A stretch of DNA of 64,000 nt from Rhizophagus irregularis (taxonomy: Eukaryota > Glomeromycota > Glomeromycetes > Glomerales > Glomeraceae): NCBI RefSeq assembly GCF_026210795.1, contig NC_089439.1, forward strand, positions 3,286,001-3,350,000, in the 5' to 3' direction. The notes below the pieces were generated by a model. That model made no database searches. It saw nothing but the letters and a program-made list of their open reading frames with translations, and was not told where the DNA came from. The position numbers and the translations under genes were made by a program. Positions 34,972 to 46,859 of this stretch are shown here, piece by piece. Within the stretch, counting starts at the first letter, position 1; every line of letters starts with the position of its first letter.

Positions 34972-36678
34972 ATGTCTTCACCATCATTAAAAAAAGAAAA
35001 TTTTCTTTCAATGAATAATGCATCATTGAACTTTGATATTTTAACGAAGATATTCGAGCAATTTTTTATTTATTCACGAACAGAAGATATCAAGATAGCC
35101 GACACATTATTTGCTTGTACGTTGGTAAATAAACAATGGTGTGAATCAGCTTTACCACTTCTTTGGAGGGATCCTTTTCAATTTATTAGTGATGACTCTC
35201 CTTCAAATGATAAGGCGGGAGAATTGGTTACTACATTATTATGTTGTTTAACAAAAGAAGAATGTCAACAGTTTTATTTAACAATGAAGGGATATATTGG
35301 ACCTAGATTTATAAGCCTTCCTCCATTATTTAGAAGACGTCCTTTTTTTAATTATCCTAATTATATTAAACATTTACATACAAAGGGGTTGATTAATTCT
35401 GCATGGAATTGGTTCAAAATTACTTATCAAAACGGTGAAGAAATCAGTAGTTCAAATACTAGTGAACTTAATTCTTCGAGCATCACAACTTCTAGCTCGT
35501 CCGGAACGCTTAATAGTATATCGTTGAAGGATAGATCAAACAGTTCATTAAGTATTAATAATGATACTTCCAATTCTGATGCATGGAGTAAATCTGAAAG
35601 AAGAACATTTGTGGAGCAAATTATTGAATGTTTATTACAAATGTTTGTCGCCAGAAACGTTGGTTTCAAAAATGTTTACGTTGAGAATGATTTTAATAGA
35701 TGTTTTTTCAAAGGTCAATTCATTAATTGTTTTAAACAAATTCAAAAATTGGATATACTTGAAATGAGAATTCCGGAGTATCCTGATATGTTAAACATTT
35801 GGAAAGATTTTGTAAGTAATCAAAAGAAGGGATTTTCTCTCTCTCTTTCTCTTTTCTTAGCGATGATGAGTTGTAACAAAATTTGAGTTATTAACGTATT
35901 TTATTAATCTTTTTCTTTTCTTTTCCCCTCTATCTCCTTCTTAATAGTCGAACTTAACCTCTCTTTCGATAAAGGTGGAATATCCATTAGATAATCATTA
36001 TTCAAATCTATCACGAATTTTACAATCCACATCCCATTTACGTAAATTGAAACTCGTTTCTGGTGAAACGAAGTACATATTACCGCTTTTATCACCAAAA
36101 TATTCATCGTCAATTCAACATTTAATTTTTGATAGTATTGCATTTGATACTTCTGATGCTTGGCATCTTTTATCCAATTTCACTCAATTAAGAAAAATGA
36201 AATTAATTCAATGTTGGTTTAATCCAATTGTTGATGACGATAGTAAACAAAAAATGTTTTCTGTCATAACTCAAATGCAATTTAATCATTTAAAATTATT
36301 TGTTTGTGTTACAAATGAAGTTAATATTGAAGATGAAGCTAAAAGTGAACTTGTACTTTGGGGTGTACAACAACATGCTATCGTCGCTTTAGAAAATCCT
36401 GGGTTGGAAAATGTTAGGATTTATCATGAGTCTATGATAAGTGGTAAGTATTTTTACAAAATGAGATTAACCCGTGAGAGAGGTGGGAGAAGGGGCGGAG
36501 AGCGAAACATTGTTATGGATGAGATTAAAATATCTTAAATGTGAATGAATGTTTTTATTAACGAAAAGATTTTTTTTTTTTTTTTGAATACATAGGATTA
36601 CAAGTTGATGCGGTTAAACATCATCGTTACACCTCTTACATGAAAGAGATTAAGAAATCTTTGAAAACTCAATCATAG
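34972..36678 (+). CDS. F-box protein
   Basis: Three exons, 34972-35811, 35948-36443 and 36596-36678, give 472 residues. The N-terminus holds an F-box-like motif (about 14-60: LNFDILTKIFEQF ... TLVNKQWCESALPLLWRDPF), which in this family binds Skp1 of SCF ubiquitin ligases. A Ser/Asn/Thr-rich loop (about 160-205) separates it from a C-terminal part with leucine-rich-repeat-like strands (SNLTSLSIKVEYP, LRKLKLVSGE, IQHLIFDSIAF, LRKMKLIQCWF, LENVRIYHESM), the usual layout of the expanded F-box/LRR proteins in these fungi. Both introns start GTAAGT; intron 2 sits in a run of T. The start was chosen as the first ATG of the frame, preceded by an A-rich leader. Confidence 0.85.
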
Positions 36679-37392
36679 CGAGTCTAGTTTATACTGTAGT
36701 TAGAAAGTTATAGATTATTTATTATTATTATTATTGTATGGTATTTTTTTTTATTATCCATTTAAAAAATGATTGTATTCTTATAATTCTTATATCACTA
36801 ATAATAAATTTAATGATATAAGCTAGCGTAATTTACAAGAAAATAATTAGTTTAACCTTTAAAGAAATACGACGAATTAACTTTTTTAAATCATGATTAG
36901 GAACAATATATATGTACATGAAAATTTTTTAAAAAATATGGTTCAGCTCCGACGTATATAACTACTGTAAATAAATACATTTTTTCTCAAGTTAGATTCT
37001 TTGATCCCGAAATCGTCTTCGCAATCATGATTTAATATCGATACGCTACTTAAATTGAATTAATTTTAAATTTAAATTCTTTTTCATATTAGATTATAAA
37101 AATCATAAATTTTGCCGTTAATCCGATACGAGATCAGATTAACAAAAGAATTAAATTTTTACAATCTAGTCACTTTCACTTTTTACCTGACATTATACAC
37201 AATGAAAAAGCACGTAGCAGTCGTAGCACTACTTATCACTTGCCAATCCCATACGTATTTTTTTTAATGACAATTAAAAAAATAAAACTGAAAAAAAATT
37301 ATTTGATGATTAAAGTTGAAAATATTTTTATTTAAGTCTGAAAAAAAACATATTAAATTTGTATTTATATGTTGTTAATCTTGATTACTCAT
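36679..37392. other. intergenic, nothing recognised
   Basis: Lies between converging genes. AT-rich, with several short palindromic AT words, no coding similarity. Confidence 0.5.
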
Positions 37393-39187
37393 CTATGGGG
37401 AATATAAAATTATACTAAAAATTTCATATTCTTCGGCACTAGAGTATCCAATATCATGTATTTTTTTACTATATGAATTATGGGTAAAATATATTCCTTT
37501 TTCAGCACTAAAATAATCGATAAGTTGTAGGTCTCTAAAACTTATCCCACGACTAGATTGAAATATCGCAGTATCATATTTTGAAACTCTGGATAAAATT
37601 ATTTCTTTATCTAAACTAAAAATAAAACTATCTGAGGTATTTTCATAATTTCCATGTTTATTAATATCCCAGTTAATAGGATTATATCCTCCAATAATGG
37701 TACTTTCACCTTTCAATTTTATAATTGTAATTGTGGGACCTTTGTTATCACACATTTTGTGAAATGACGCACTCGTAAATCCATCTCGACTTCCACGAAT
37801 GAGTAATTTAAATCCATAAACCTTCCATTTATTTGATATCTCGGTATCATTATTTCCTTGAATCCAAGAAGAAATCAATGCTGCTTGTTCACTATTGATC
37901 AGTTTAGATTCAATTGGAGAATTAGAAAGATGATTAACACTATAAACATTGAATGAATTAGAAAATTTGTTAGAACTCTGCGAACTATACGAATTAGGAG
38001 AACTAGGAGAATTAGGGGAACTAGGAGAATTAAGAGTATTGGGTGAATTGGGTGAATTGGGTGAATTGAGGGTATTAGATGTAATAGAGGAATTAAAAGT
38101 ATTAGGTGACTTAGGAGAATTGGGAGGGGGAGGATTGGGAAGATTGATCATATTAGGTTTCTTTACAACATTTGTAATAATCGGAGAATTCGAGGCACTT
38201 AAATCTTTTTTCCTCGGTGAAAGGTTATTAAATATTGGTTGCCAATTTGGTACTAAATGATATTTTGAAAGATCTTGATATAATTCATTCGAAAGTACAC
38301 CACAGTAAGGCATAATTTTATAACAAAAATCTTCGGATGAAATTTCATAAAACCTAATATGAGGTATAAAATCTTCGATAATTCTCTTTAAAATATTAAA
38401 TTCATTCGTTGTCCAATCAGAAATCTCTCCTAACAACTTGGTATTTTGGGCCTTACCCCAACAAATAATATGATCCCATAATTCACTTTCTTTCACACAT
38501 ATATCTCCATTTTTATAAAGGGACAATAATGCATCTTTATCTACAGATGTAAAGTCAGTAGCATTAAATAAAATTTCTGGTTGTTCAACAACGATTGCTG
38601 TCCAATAATCTTGTAATTTGGTAAATTCAGAGTATGTAAAACTGACTTGTTGAGTTAACACAAAATTCTGAAAGATCCAATCTTGATGATGCTTTATAAG
38701 ATAATCTTGAATATAATCATATAATTCTTTGAGTTTAAAATTTTCGCAAACAACTAAAAGGTTCAAAATATCTAAAGCCTCTTTACGATCAAGATCGATG
38801 GTGCCACCATAAATATATCTGCAAGTTAAAAAAAAAAGAAAAATCAAACAATCAAACAATCATTGCGTCATTGCATATAAGAGCAAAACATTTAATTTAT
38901 TTCAAGATTTTTTTATTTTTTTTTTTGCATTACCTAATTACAATATTGAAAACATTAACAGAGATATCAGGTAAATCCAAAATATATATATTATTTTCTT
39001 TCTTTGTAAATCCATTTAAAAGAGAATTCCTAAAATATGACGACCTCGCTTCAAGAATAATTGAGTGTACACAAAATTCTTTCTTATTATTTTCATCATC
39101 AACATTAATTATAAAATCATAATTCTTTTTATTCTCTAAAAGTTTTGTCAGGTCTCGCGATAGGTAAGGTAAAAATTGGGTGGACAT
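37393..39187 (-). CDS. BTB-BACK-TLDc protein with Asn-Ser-Pro linker
   Basis: Exon 1 is 39187-38934 and exon 2 is 38818-37393; an Arg codon is split (AG|A) and the protein has 559 residues. BTB covers about 1-105 (MSTQFLPYLSRDLTKLLENK, SIILEARSSYF, then RYIYGGTIDLD over the junction). BACK covers about 107-256 (LYDYIQDYLIKHHQDWIFQN, SELWDHIICWGKAQ, FIPHIRFYEIS). A proline/asparagine/serine linker follows (about 312-381, repeats of NSPNSPN and SSPNSP), then TLDc (about 389-559; LLIRGSRDG, CDNKGPTITIIKLKG, IIGGYNPINW, EEYEIFSII). The linker is absent from its closest relative at 44552-46071, so it grew by short repeat expansion. The upstream run of T/A is typical of this subfamily. Confidence 0.92.
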
Positions 39188-39509
39188 TTTTTTTTAATTA
39201 TTTTGTTTTTTGAGGAGAAAAAAAAAATCGGGGAAAAAAAAATTTAAGCGTTAGAACTGGGAATTTTTGCCTTGTTTTATTTAAGTTTAGATTCTCAATT
39301 TAGAAGTGATGACCAGCTTATCCGAGTATCGCCCCATATCGGATTGTATTTATTTAGATAAAAACTTAGCCAAATTCTTTTTAGATCAGTGGTTTTTGCA
39401 TGATGTGTTACATTTGCTGAAATTTTTACCATAATCTTAGTACAAAAAAAAATTTTTTTATTAATTGTTATGTTAATCACTTAATCTCATAATAAGTTCT
39501 ATGAATATT
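39188..39509. other. short spacer between two BTB genes
   Basis: Contains the leader of the 37393-39187 gene. A 61-codon minus frame (39295-39480) shows no family match. Confidence 0.4.
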
Positions 39510-40584
39510 TTATGGACGCTACACCTGCAAATCCATCATCACGGCAATAATACATTTTTTTTAAATCTATTCTTTGTTTTCTGTTTTTTTTAAATTCAAG
39601 AAAATAAACGTAATCAATAGTAACATTAGAAAGATTTTAATTTACTTTTCTTGGTACAAGATTATTAAATTTTGGTTTCCAATTTGATACTAAATGAAAT
39701 TTTGAAAGATCTTGAAATAATTCATTAGAGAGAATTAAACTATAAGGCATAATTTTAAAACAAAAATCTTCAGATGAAATTTCATAAAATCTTATAAGAG
39801 GTAGAAAATCTTCTAAAGATTTTTTTAGAATATCAAAATCATTATTTGTCCAGTTATTAATTTCTTCATGTAATTCAGCGTTTTGAGCTTTACCCCAACG
39901 AATGATATGATCCCATAATTCATTTTCTTCTATGCACAAATTTTCATCTTTACAAATGGATAATAATGCTTCTTTACCTATAGATGTAAAATTATTAGCA
40001 CCAAATAAAATTTCAGGCTGTTCACAAACAGCCGTTGTCAAATAATTTTGTAATTTGGTGAAATCAGAATATTTGGAACTGAGTTGTTGAATTAAAACAA
40101 AATTTTGGAAGATCCAAGATTCATGATGTTTAATAAAAGAATCTTGAACATAATCATATAATTCATAAAGCTTGAGTTTTTCGCAAGCAAATAAAAGATT
40201 CAAAACATCTGCAGCTTCTACATGATCAAGATAGATGGTACCACCATAAATATATCTAAATAAAATAAAATTTGCATTATTATGATTATAGAATAAATTT
40301 CTCCGTGTTAAATTTTAAATAATTTATTACCTAATTAGAATTTTGAACGCATTAACAGATATATCAGGAAAATCCACAATAAAGATATTATTTTCTTTTC
40401 TTACTAATCCATTAGAGAGAACGTCTTCGAAATAAGAGGACCTCACTTCAAGAATAATTGAATGTGCATAAAATTCTCTTTTGTTGTCTTCTTTATCAAT
40501 ATTAATTATAAAATCATAGTTTCGTTTACTTTCTAAAAGTTTTATTAAATCTTGCGATGAGTTATGTAAAAAATGTGTAGACAT
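39510..40584 (-). pseudogene. BTB-BACK gene with TLDc lost
   Basis: Exon 1 (40584-40331) and exon 2 (40255-39637) form an open frame of 290 residues: BTB (MSTHFLHNSSQDLIKLLESK, SIILEVRSSYFEDVLSNG), BACK (LYDYVQDSFIKHHESWIFQN, NELWDHIIRWGKAQNAEL) and the linker LVSNWKPKFNNLVPRKVN, then a stop at 39637. Intact relatives continue for about 180 more residues. Past the stop the strand still holds decayed linker (near 39600-39580) and a TLDc trace reading like RDDGFAGVAS near 39544-39515, after which homology stops. The BTB-BACK part shows no damage, so either the loss is recent or the short protein is still used, for example as a competitor of full-length copies. Confidence 0.8.
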
Positions 40585-41520
40585 TTTTTTTTCTTTTTTT
40601 TTTAAAAAAAAAAATAAAAGAAAACCAGGAAAAAAATTATTAAACGTTAGTATGTTAGTTTTAAAAAAGCTTTTGATTCTTAATTTAGTAAAGATAACCG
40701 TCTAAGTAACTTTACCAAAAAAGTATTCGAGTATCGCCTCATATCGGATAACATTTATATAGACAAAACCCAAGCCCAAATTGAAAATTATCACCAGCCA
40801 TATATAGAAAAATCACATGCTAAAAAATCATGGTGATACTGGAGGAGATCACTCAATGTTTTTGATCCGATGTCTATTGTTATTCAAATTGATCAATTAT
40901 GATTGTTCAGGTTTTTAAAAATTTCATAAGTATTAACCCAAAACAGAATTGAACGGGCCTACTGTGTGTTGCTTATTGCTCGTTGGTATAAATATATAAA
41001 GTCAGACACGTACTTCGCAAACTCTCTAACTCTTTAAACTCTTTCATATACTGTAAATAAAACAATTTACGCAGTAATAATAACATCAGTGATGAACTTT
41101 GCCTAGTACTGTTTTTTATTTAAGTACTTCTTATTAAACTCCTTCCGAAAGTCTATTGAATTACTAGCAGATCATGGATTTTTTTTAGTGACGTCAACTG
41201 AGCAATAATATTATAAAAAAGAATATGATTTCAAAACCTAAGGAAAATTCTTCGTAAAATTAAAGAAGAACCTTATAAAATTTAATAACGCAAAAACTCA
41301 CCATCCTTCTTTGCACGAAAAAGCAGCTAATGTTCTTAATGATTGGAATGTAAGTATCGAGGTTATTGAGTCATAGAAAGTATTGTACAGTATAATCCGT
41401 AAAGGGTGCTCCTTTACTTTCAAGTTGTTTAAATTTCCTGTTTAAAATCTGCCGGTTCCGGACGTGTGAAACAACAAGCGAAACAAGCGAAACAAGAAGC
41501 GAAACAACAGGATCAAGGTT
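40585..41520. other. intergenic with a possible orphan exon
   Basis: Mostly AT-rich. At about 41287-41350 the plus strand reads NAKTHHPSLHEKAANVLNDW and runs into a good GTAAGT donor, which may be an exon of the unknown relic downstream. Confidence 0.3.
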
Positions 41521-41527
41521 CAGGACC

Positions 41528-41871
41528 ATGAGGGATGTACTCAATCAGAGAATTATTCTTCATCTTAGAGATGGAATATTGGATAATAAAGATCTAGCGA
41601 GCTTTGGTGCATTTGGCCATCGCACTGAGGTATCTTTATTTTGGTGTACAATGCATCAAAAATCATATTGTCTTCAGGAATATGGAAGTTTTCAAATTCC
41701 TGCAATTTGGCAGGATCTTCCTGTATAATTGATGATGATATTGACAAAGAAAGAATTTTAGATCCGATAATTAAATGTTCTAACGAATTAAAATCAGAGT
41801 TTCGCACACAAATTATTAAACTTTATTATTATCTTGACGAAGATGACTGGAACCGCAAAGAAAATTCTTAA
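41528..41871 (+). pseudogene. unknown gene relic in two frames
   Basis: The first frame (41528-41728) reads ILHLRDGILDNKDLASFGAF and ends at a stop. From about 41641 a second frame gives LAGSSCIIDDDIDKERILDP, then ELKSEFRTQIIKLYYYLDED and a stop at 41869. The second frame continues past the stop of the first in a way that suggests one protein with a frame change between 41640 and 41730. I do not recognise the family. An upstream orphan exon may belong to it. Confidence 0.35.
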
Positions 41872-42194
41872 AGCAGAGAGGTATCTAAGGCACACCAAGT
41901 TCTGAGTTCTCATCATAGCTAATAATAGTAATATTGCATACATAACCTTTTATTTAAAAAATAATTATATAATGAAATCTGCTAAAAGTCGAGATTTAAA
42001 TTAAAATTATATAGTACAGATATAAAAGAATGAATCTAGTAAATGAAATTAATTAAAGATTAAAGAATATCAATAAATAATTGGAAATATCTATTTGTAA
42101 ATATATAGTAATACTTAAATATAATGGTTTAATGGATTAGTTGATTAAACTCAAAGGATATGGTGATAAATAATTATTTGCCACTATATACGAG

Positions 42195-42336
42195 CAGTGT
42201 TGTCAAATGACACTGAAATGACATTGAAATGACATCAAATGATATTAAATGACATCAATTTTACTATGAAAAAGTATGAGAAATGATAAATGTCATTTGA
42301 AAAATGGGCAAATGACATGGCAATTTAACAACACTG
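42195..42336. mobile_element. hAT-like MITE, copy 1 (142 bp)
   Basis: Terminal inverted repeats are CAGTGTTGTCAAATGAC at the left and, read inward from the right, CAGTGTTGTTAAATTGCC. The CAGTG start is typical of hAT elements. The body has repeated AAATGACAT words. It differs from the copy at 50950-51080 mainly by an 11-base duplication (GAAATGACATT). No clean 8 bp target duplication is visible. Too short to encode a protein, so it would depend on a transposase elsewhere. Confidence 0.85.
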
Positions 42337-43199
42337 TGAGTAATATAGTAATGAATAGCAGAACCCTAAACAATAATAATTATTATCATACATTATTTTT
42401 GAATAATTAATTAAATAAGAGAATAATAAAATTTTCTCAATACCAGGAGATATGGATATTTTTTATTTTATTTTATGTTAAAGAGACTGTTTAGCTATAT
42501 CAATACAGATATGACTCGTGGTGAACAAGAAAATTAATATATATAAGTATTTTAATGCAAAAAATCTTGCGAGACTCCTATAATAAATTCATTTTATTGT
42601 ATTGTTATATTATACATTCACAGAATGTCTGTTACCCAAGAATTACAGCTTACGCCTATAACAAGTTTATGAGACTTGTAGTCTGAACTTTTCTACATAT
42701 GACAAGGGATAATTAGTAAAAAATCATGAATGCGAGTATTTTGAACAAGTGATGCGTACCTGTTACTTTGAAGTTAATATTATACAAAATAACTGTTCCA
42801 GATGCTCCACACATCATTCCGTCAATAATTCCCGATCGATAAAATTGCATATAAGTTTCCAATGTCTACATACAGAATATAATCAATATATCCTTTCGAG
42901 ATTGGGTCGTATTAATTCTGTTCTTCGAATTCATTTGACAAAATGTTCAGTTGTATGATATCGAAGCGATCATAGTATGACCAGGTAGAATTAGATGGTA
43001 CATTGTATCACGTGCTACATTTGCTAAAATTTTGACCCTAATATTGATGTATTCTTTGTCTTAAAATAAACTCTATCCAAAATTTATTCATAATTTCTAA
43101 GTCCCAAATTAATGTTAATCTAATTAAAATGATAAGACTTATATCCTTGATCCGAGAGGAAAATAATTGTAATCAAAAGTAGTATTAGAAAGAAGTTTT
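42337..43199. other. intergenic, nothing firm
   Basis: AT-rich. A plus-strand frame at 42749-42958 (69 codons, with CSRCSTHH) has somewhat protein-like composition but no family match or partner exons. Confidence 0.35.
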
Positions 43200-44235
43200 A
43201 ATTTGCTTTTCGATTTTTAAATTTTGGTTTCCAAATTATAAATCGTTAAAAGAATTACATCGTAAGGCATAATCTTGTAACAAGAATCTTCAGATTGTGA
43301 GGCAATTAATCATCTAGTATAGTTATTTGTTGTCCGATTAGTTCTTTTTTCGGAATTTTGAGCTTTACCCTAACGAATTCTTATTCTATCACGTGATCAA
43401 TTGCCCAACGAATATAAAATAGTAACATTAAATAAAGATTCAGGCTCCTGTTTAAGTGACCCTTAATGTTAGGTTATAATGATAGTGGGTCGGCCGGTTG
43501 GGCCTGCCTGTTAGGTGATTGTTGGTGCTTCGCTTGGATTTAACCGCATCCAAACTTTAAATGTGTTGAGCTAGCTTCCTGAACCCTTCAGCCAACTTTC
43601 CGACTGAATTAGCAATCCTAAAAAAAAAAAAAAGATTCAGGCTCCTTATAAATGATAGAATGATGGTTGTCTAATAATTTTGTAATGTGGTGATTTCAAA
43701 GTATTTAAAACTGAATGATTGAATTAAAGGCAAAATTTCGAAAGATTCAAGATTGATGATGTCTAATATGATGATGTTCTTGAACGTTAAATCCTTTAAG
43801 CAAGAGTTGTTTAATTGTCTAATTCTCATATATGTACACATACATTAAATGTCTGCAGCTTCTACATAATCAAGATCGATGATACCACACCATAAATATA
43901 TCTAGATAAAACGAAACTTGCATTAATATAAATAAATTTTCTATGTTAAAAATTTAAATAATATATTACCTAATTAAAATTTTGATATATTAACAGCAAT
44001 GTATCAGGAAAATCCAAGATAAAAATTTATTTTCTTTCATTACTAATCCATTAGAGAAAACATTTGCAAAGCAAGAGGACTTCACTTCAAGAATAATTTG
44101 AATATACACAAAGTTATAATTATTGTTTTCTTTATAAATTGATTATAAAATTATAAAATCATAAATCATAAATACTATTTACCTTCTCTTTAATAGCGAC
44201 GATCGAGACAAAAAATTATGTGGACGTTATTTAAT
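43200..44235 (-). pseudogene. decayed BTB-BACK gene split by a retroposon
   Basis: On the minus strand, 44235-43975 is a scrambled BTB exon (traces of SIILEVKSSCFANVFSNGL and a kept TTAGGTAATA donor). A second-exon start TAGATATATTTATGG lies at 43908-43894, with DLDYVEAADI-like codons after it. BACK traces run to about 43650. The BACK and linker remnants resume beyond the retroposon (43450-43633) and end near RKAN at about 43200. Many stops and deletions are present. It is the oldest-looking of the minus-strand BTB copies and lies directly downstream of the intact gene at 44552-46071. Confidence 0.75.
43450..43633 (+). mobile_element. poly-A retroposon (SINE or LINE end) with target-site duplication
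   Basis: The 16-base repeat AAAGATTCAGGCTCCT occurs at 43434-43449 and 43631-43646, exactly flanking an insert of about 180 bp. The insert is much more GC-rich than its surroundings (GGGTCGGCCGGTTGGGCC) and ends in a poly-A run from about 43619. A hairpin-capable GGATTTAACCGCATCC lies in the middle. No clear RNA-polymerase-III box A or B was seen, so SINE versus truncated LINE is open. It is inserted in an already dead BTB gene. Confidence 0.85.
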
Positions 44236-44293
44236 TAATTAATTAATTTTATTTATTTATTTATTTATTTATTTTAAAGAAAGAAAGAAAGAA
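44231..44293. repeat. adjacent (TTAA)n, (TTTA)n and (AAAG)n microsatellites
   Basis: Three simple tetranucleotide runs follow one another directly at the start-codon end of the decayed BTB copy. Such runs are common just before the start of the intact copies as well, where they are shorter. Confidence 0.85.
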
Positions 44294-44551
44294 CAAAAAG
44301 TAGAAAAAGTTTTTTTTTTTTAGCGTTAAATTTTTATATTTAAGTACATTTTTTTTTTCCTAAATTGGTAGCGATTAGAGGATTGGAGATGCAAAACTTA
44401 TGTGATGTAACTAGTTAAGTCATAATTAAGTGCGTCTTTGTTGCAATAAATATAAACGTTTTATTTATTTATTTTTTTAATATATATATATATTTATTTA
44501 TACAAAATTAACTAATCTAAAATACTAAAAAAATATATATATTTATTCTCC

Positions 44552-46071
44552 CTACAATGATTTAATTATTTTCTTCTTCCTTGTAATAATACTGAAAACT
44601 TCATATTCATCTGCAATAAAATATCCTTTAGCATGTATCTTTTGATCATAAATATATTTAGCATAATAAACACCATTCGTTGAATTAAAAGTTCCCCGTA
44701 ACGTTAAATCATTAAAATTAGGACCATTTTTATTTTGAAATATAGCATTATCATAATTTTGAACTCGAGACAAAGTTATTTCTTTATCTAAACTAAAAAT
44801 AAAACTATCTGAAGTTTTTTCATAATTCCCATGTTTATTAATTTCCCAATTAATAGGATTATAACCTCCAAGAATTGAAGGTTCACCCTTTAATTTTATA
44901 ATTGTAATTGTGGGACCTTTGTTATCACACATTTTATGAAATGATGCACCCGTAAATCCATCACGACTTCCACGAGCAAGTAATTGAAATTCAAGATTAG
45001 CCTTACTATATTTTTTTGATATTTTGCTTTCATTATTTCCTTGAATCCAAGAAGAAATCAATGCTGCTTGTTCACCGTTAATCAGTTTAGAATCGATAGG
45101 TATATTAGAAAGATTTAAATTTATTCTTCTTGATTTAAGACTATTAAATTTTGGTTGCCAATTTGATACCAAATGATATCGGGAAAGATCTTGATATAAA
45201 TCATTACAAATCATTGAACCATAAGGCATAATATTGAAACAAAAATCATCAGAAGGAATTTCATAAAATCTAATATGAGGTATAAATTCATCGATAGTTT
45301 TCTTTAAAATATTAAATTCATTTGCTGTCCAATTAGAAATTTTTTCAGGTAATTCAGGATTTTGAGCTTTCCCCCAAAGAATAATATAATCCCATAATTC
45401 ATTTTCTTCCATGCATAAAATTTCATTTTTATAAAGAGATAATAACGCTTTTTTATCAACAGATATAAAATCGGTAGAATTGAATAAAATTTCTGGTTGT
45501 TCACAAATTGTTTCTGTCCAATAATTTTGTAATTTAATAAATTCAGGATGTTTAAAACCGATTTGTTGAATTAAAAGAAGATTTTGAAAAAGCCAAGTTT
45601 GATGATGTATGATAAGATAATCTTGAATATAATCATATAATTCTTTAAGTTTGAATTTTTCACAAGCAATTAAAAGATTCATAATATCTGAAGCCTCTCT
45701 ATTATCAAGATTAATGACACCACCATAAGCATACCTAAAAAAAAATTTTTTTTTTTTGCCTCAATTTTAACGATATCAAAAAAAAAATTTTTTAAAATTA
45801 CTTAATTTTGTATTTACCTAATTAGAATATTGAACGCATTAACAGATATATCGGGAAAATCCAAAATATAAGTATTATTTTCTTTCTTTGCAAATCCATT
45901 AGAAAAAGCATGTTCAAAATAAGAAGATCTCGTTTCAAGAATAATTGAATGCACACAAAATTCTTTTTTATTGTTCTCTTTATCAACATTAATTATAAGA
46001 TCATAATTCTTTTTATTATCCAAAAGTTTAGTCATGTCTTGCGACAAATATGGTAAAAATTGTGTGGTCAT
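44552..46071 (-). CDS. BTB-BACK-TLDc protein (intact)
   Basis: Exon 1 is 46071-45818 and exon 2 is 45734-44552; an Arg codon is split (AG|G), giving 478 residues. BTB (about 1-105: MTTQFLPYLSQDMTKLLDNK, SIILETRSSYFEHAFSNGF, RYAYGGVINLD) is followed by BACK (about 107-256: ELYDYIQDYLIIHHQTW, NELWDYIILWGKAQNPEL, FIPHIRFYEIPSDDFC). A short linker follows (LVSNWQPKFNSLKSRRINLN) and then TLDc (about 300-472: LLARGSRDGFTGASFHKMCD, ILGGYNPINWEIN, ITLSRVQNYDNAIFQN, ADEYEVFSIITRKK). It lacks the Asn-Ser-Pro linker of its relative at 37393-39187. An upstream T-run of more than 20 bases and the GTAAATA donor are shared with the neighbouring copies, so the duplicated unit includes the promoter region. 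Confidence 0.92.
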
Positions 46072-46799
46072 TTTTTTTTTTCTTTTTATTTTTCACTTTT
46101 TTTTTTTTTTTAAAAAAAAAAATTTCAGGAGAGAGAAAATTCTTTTTTAACGGAGAATGAATTTAAAGTTTACATAAATCTTGTTCTGTTCAAGTTTTAA
46201 TACGCCTGCTATTTTCATGGGATACACGATTGCAACCATAAAACCATAAATAAATAAAAAATCTTTTGTTTTTATTAAAAAAGATAGACTTATTTCCAGC
46301 CGAAAGTAAAATTGGCTAAGCTTATAGAATAGTACAACAGAGAACCTATAAATGAATAGGAAATTTTTGGTTAGAATAATGTGCCACGGAAAATTACCTT
46401 ATGGTAATTTAATGTATGGGAATAAATTACCAAAATTGGTTGTGATCTAAGGGCGATGTATTGTTTCAAATTTCCAATAAGAATTTCTTTGGATAATTGA
46501 ACAAATTAGGTTGTTATTTACATTTATATAGAAGTCAATATCTTATTAATTCTTATTAGTCATTATTGAAAAAATTCATTTTGTCATATGTTTCCAAATG
46601 TTTTTATGATAATCTAATACAATTTACTTTCTGGAAATACTATTACTTACTTTGTTTTTGTATAGTTTACACACAAAAGTACGATTTTTCTCATTTCTTT
46701 ATTTTAATTAGTTTTTATATGTAAACGATGATGCTTTATATATAAAGAGGTTAAATTCCCAGCGAATTTGGTCTTTATTAATTTGATTCTTTGCAAATA
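46072..46799. other. intergenic upstream region
   Basis: Holds the leader of the BTB gene at 44552-46071; otherwise no recognised features. Confidence 0.4.
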
Positions 46800-46805
46800 T
46801 GTGTT

Positions 46806-46858
46806 TACCTTGGTACAAGATCATATAAATTTGGTTCCCAATTAGTTATTGGGTAACC
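46806..46858 (-). pseudogene. stray linker fragment of a BTB-BACK-TLDc gene
   Basis: The minus strand reads VTNWEPNLYDLVPR then a stop, matching LVSNWKPKFNNLVPRKVN of the copy at 39637-40584. No BTB, BACK or TLDc sequence adjoins it. It marks a further copy that is otherwise deleted. Confidence 0.5.
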
Positions 46859-46859
46859 T

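Noticed and set aside
37949-38260. 103-codon plus-strand frame with ELGELGEL repeats
   Set aside because: Antisense reading of the Asn-Ser-Pro linker of the gene at 37393-39187.
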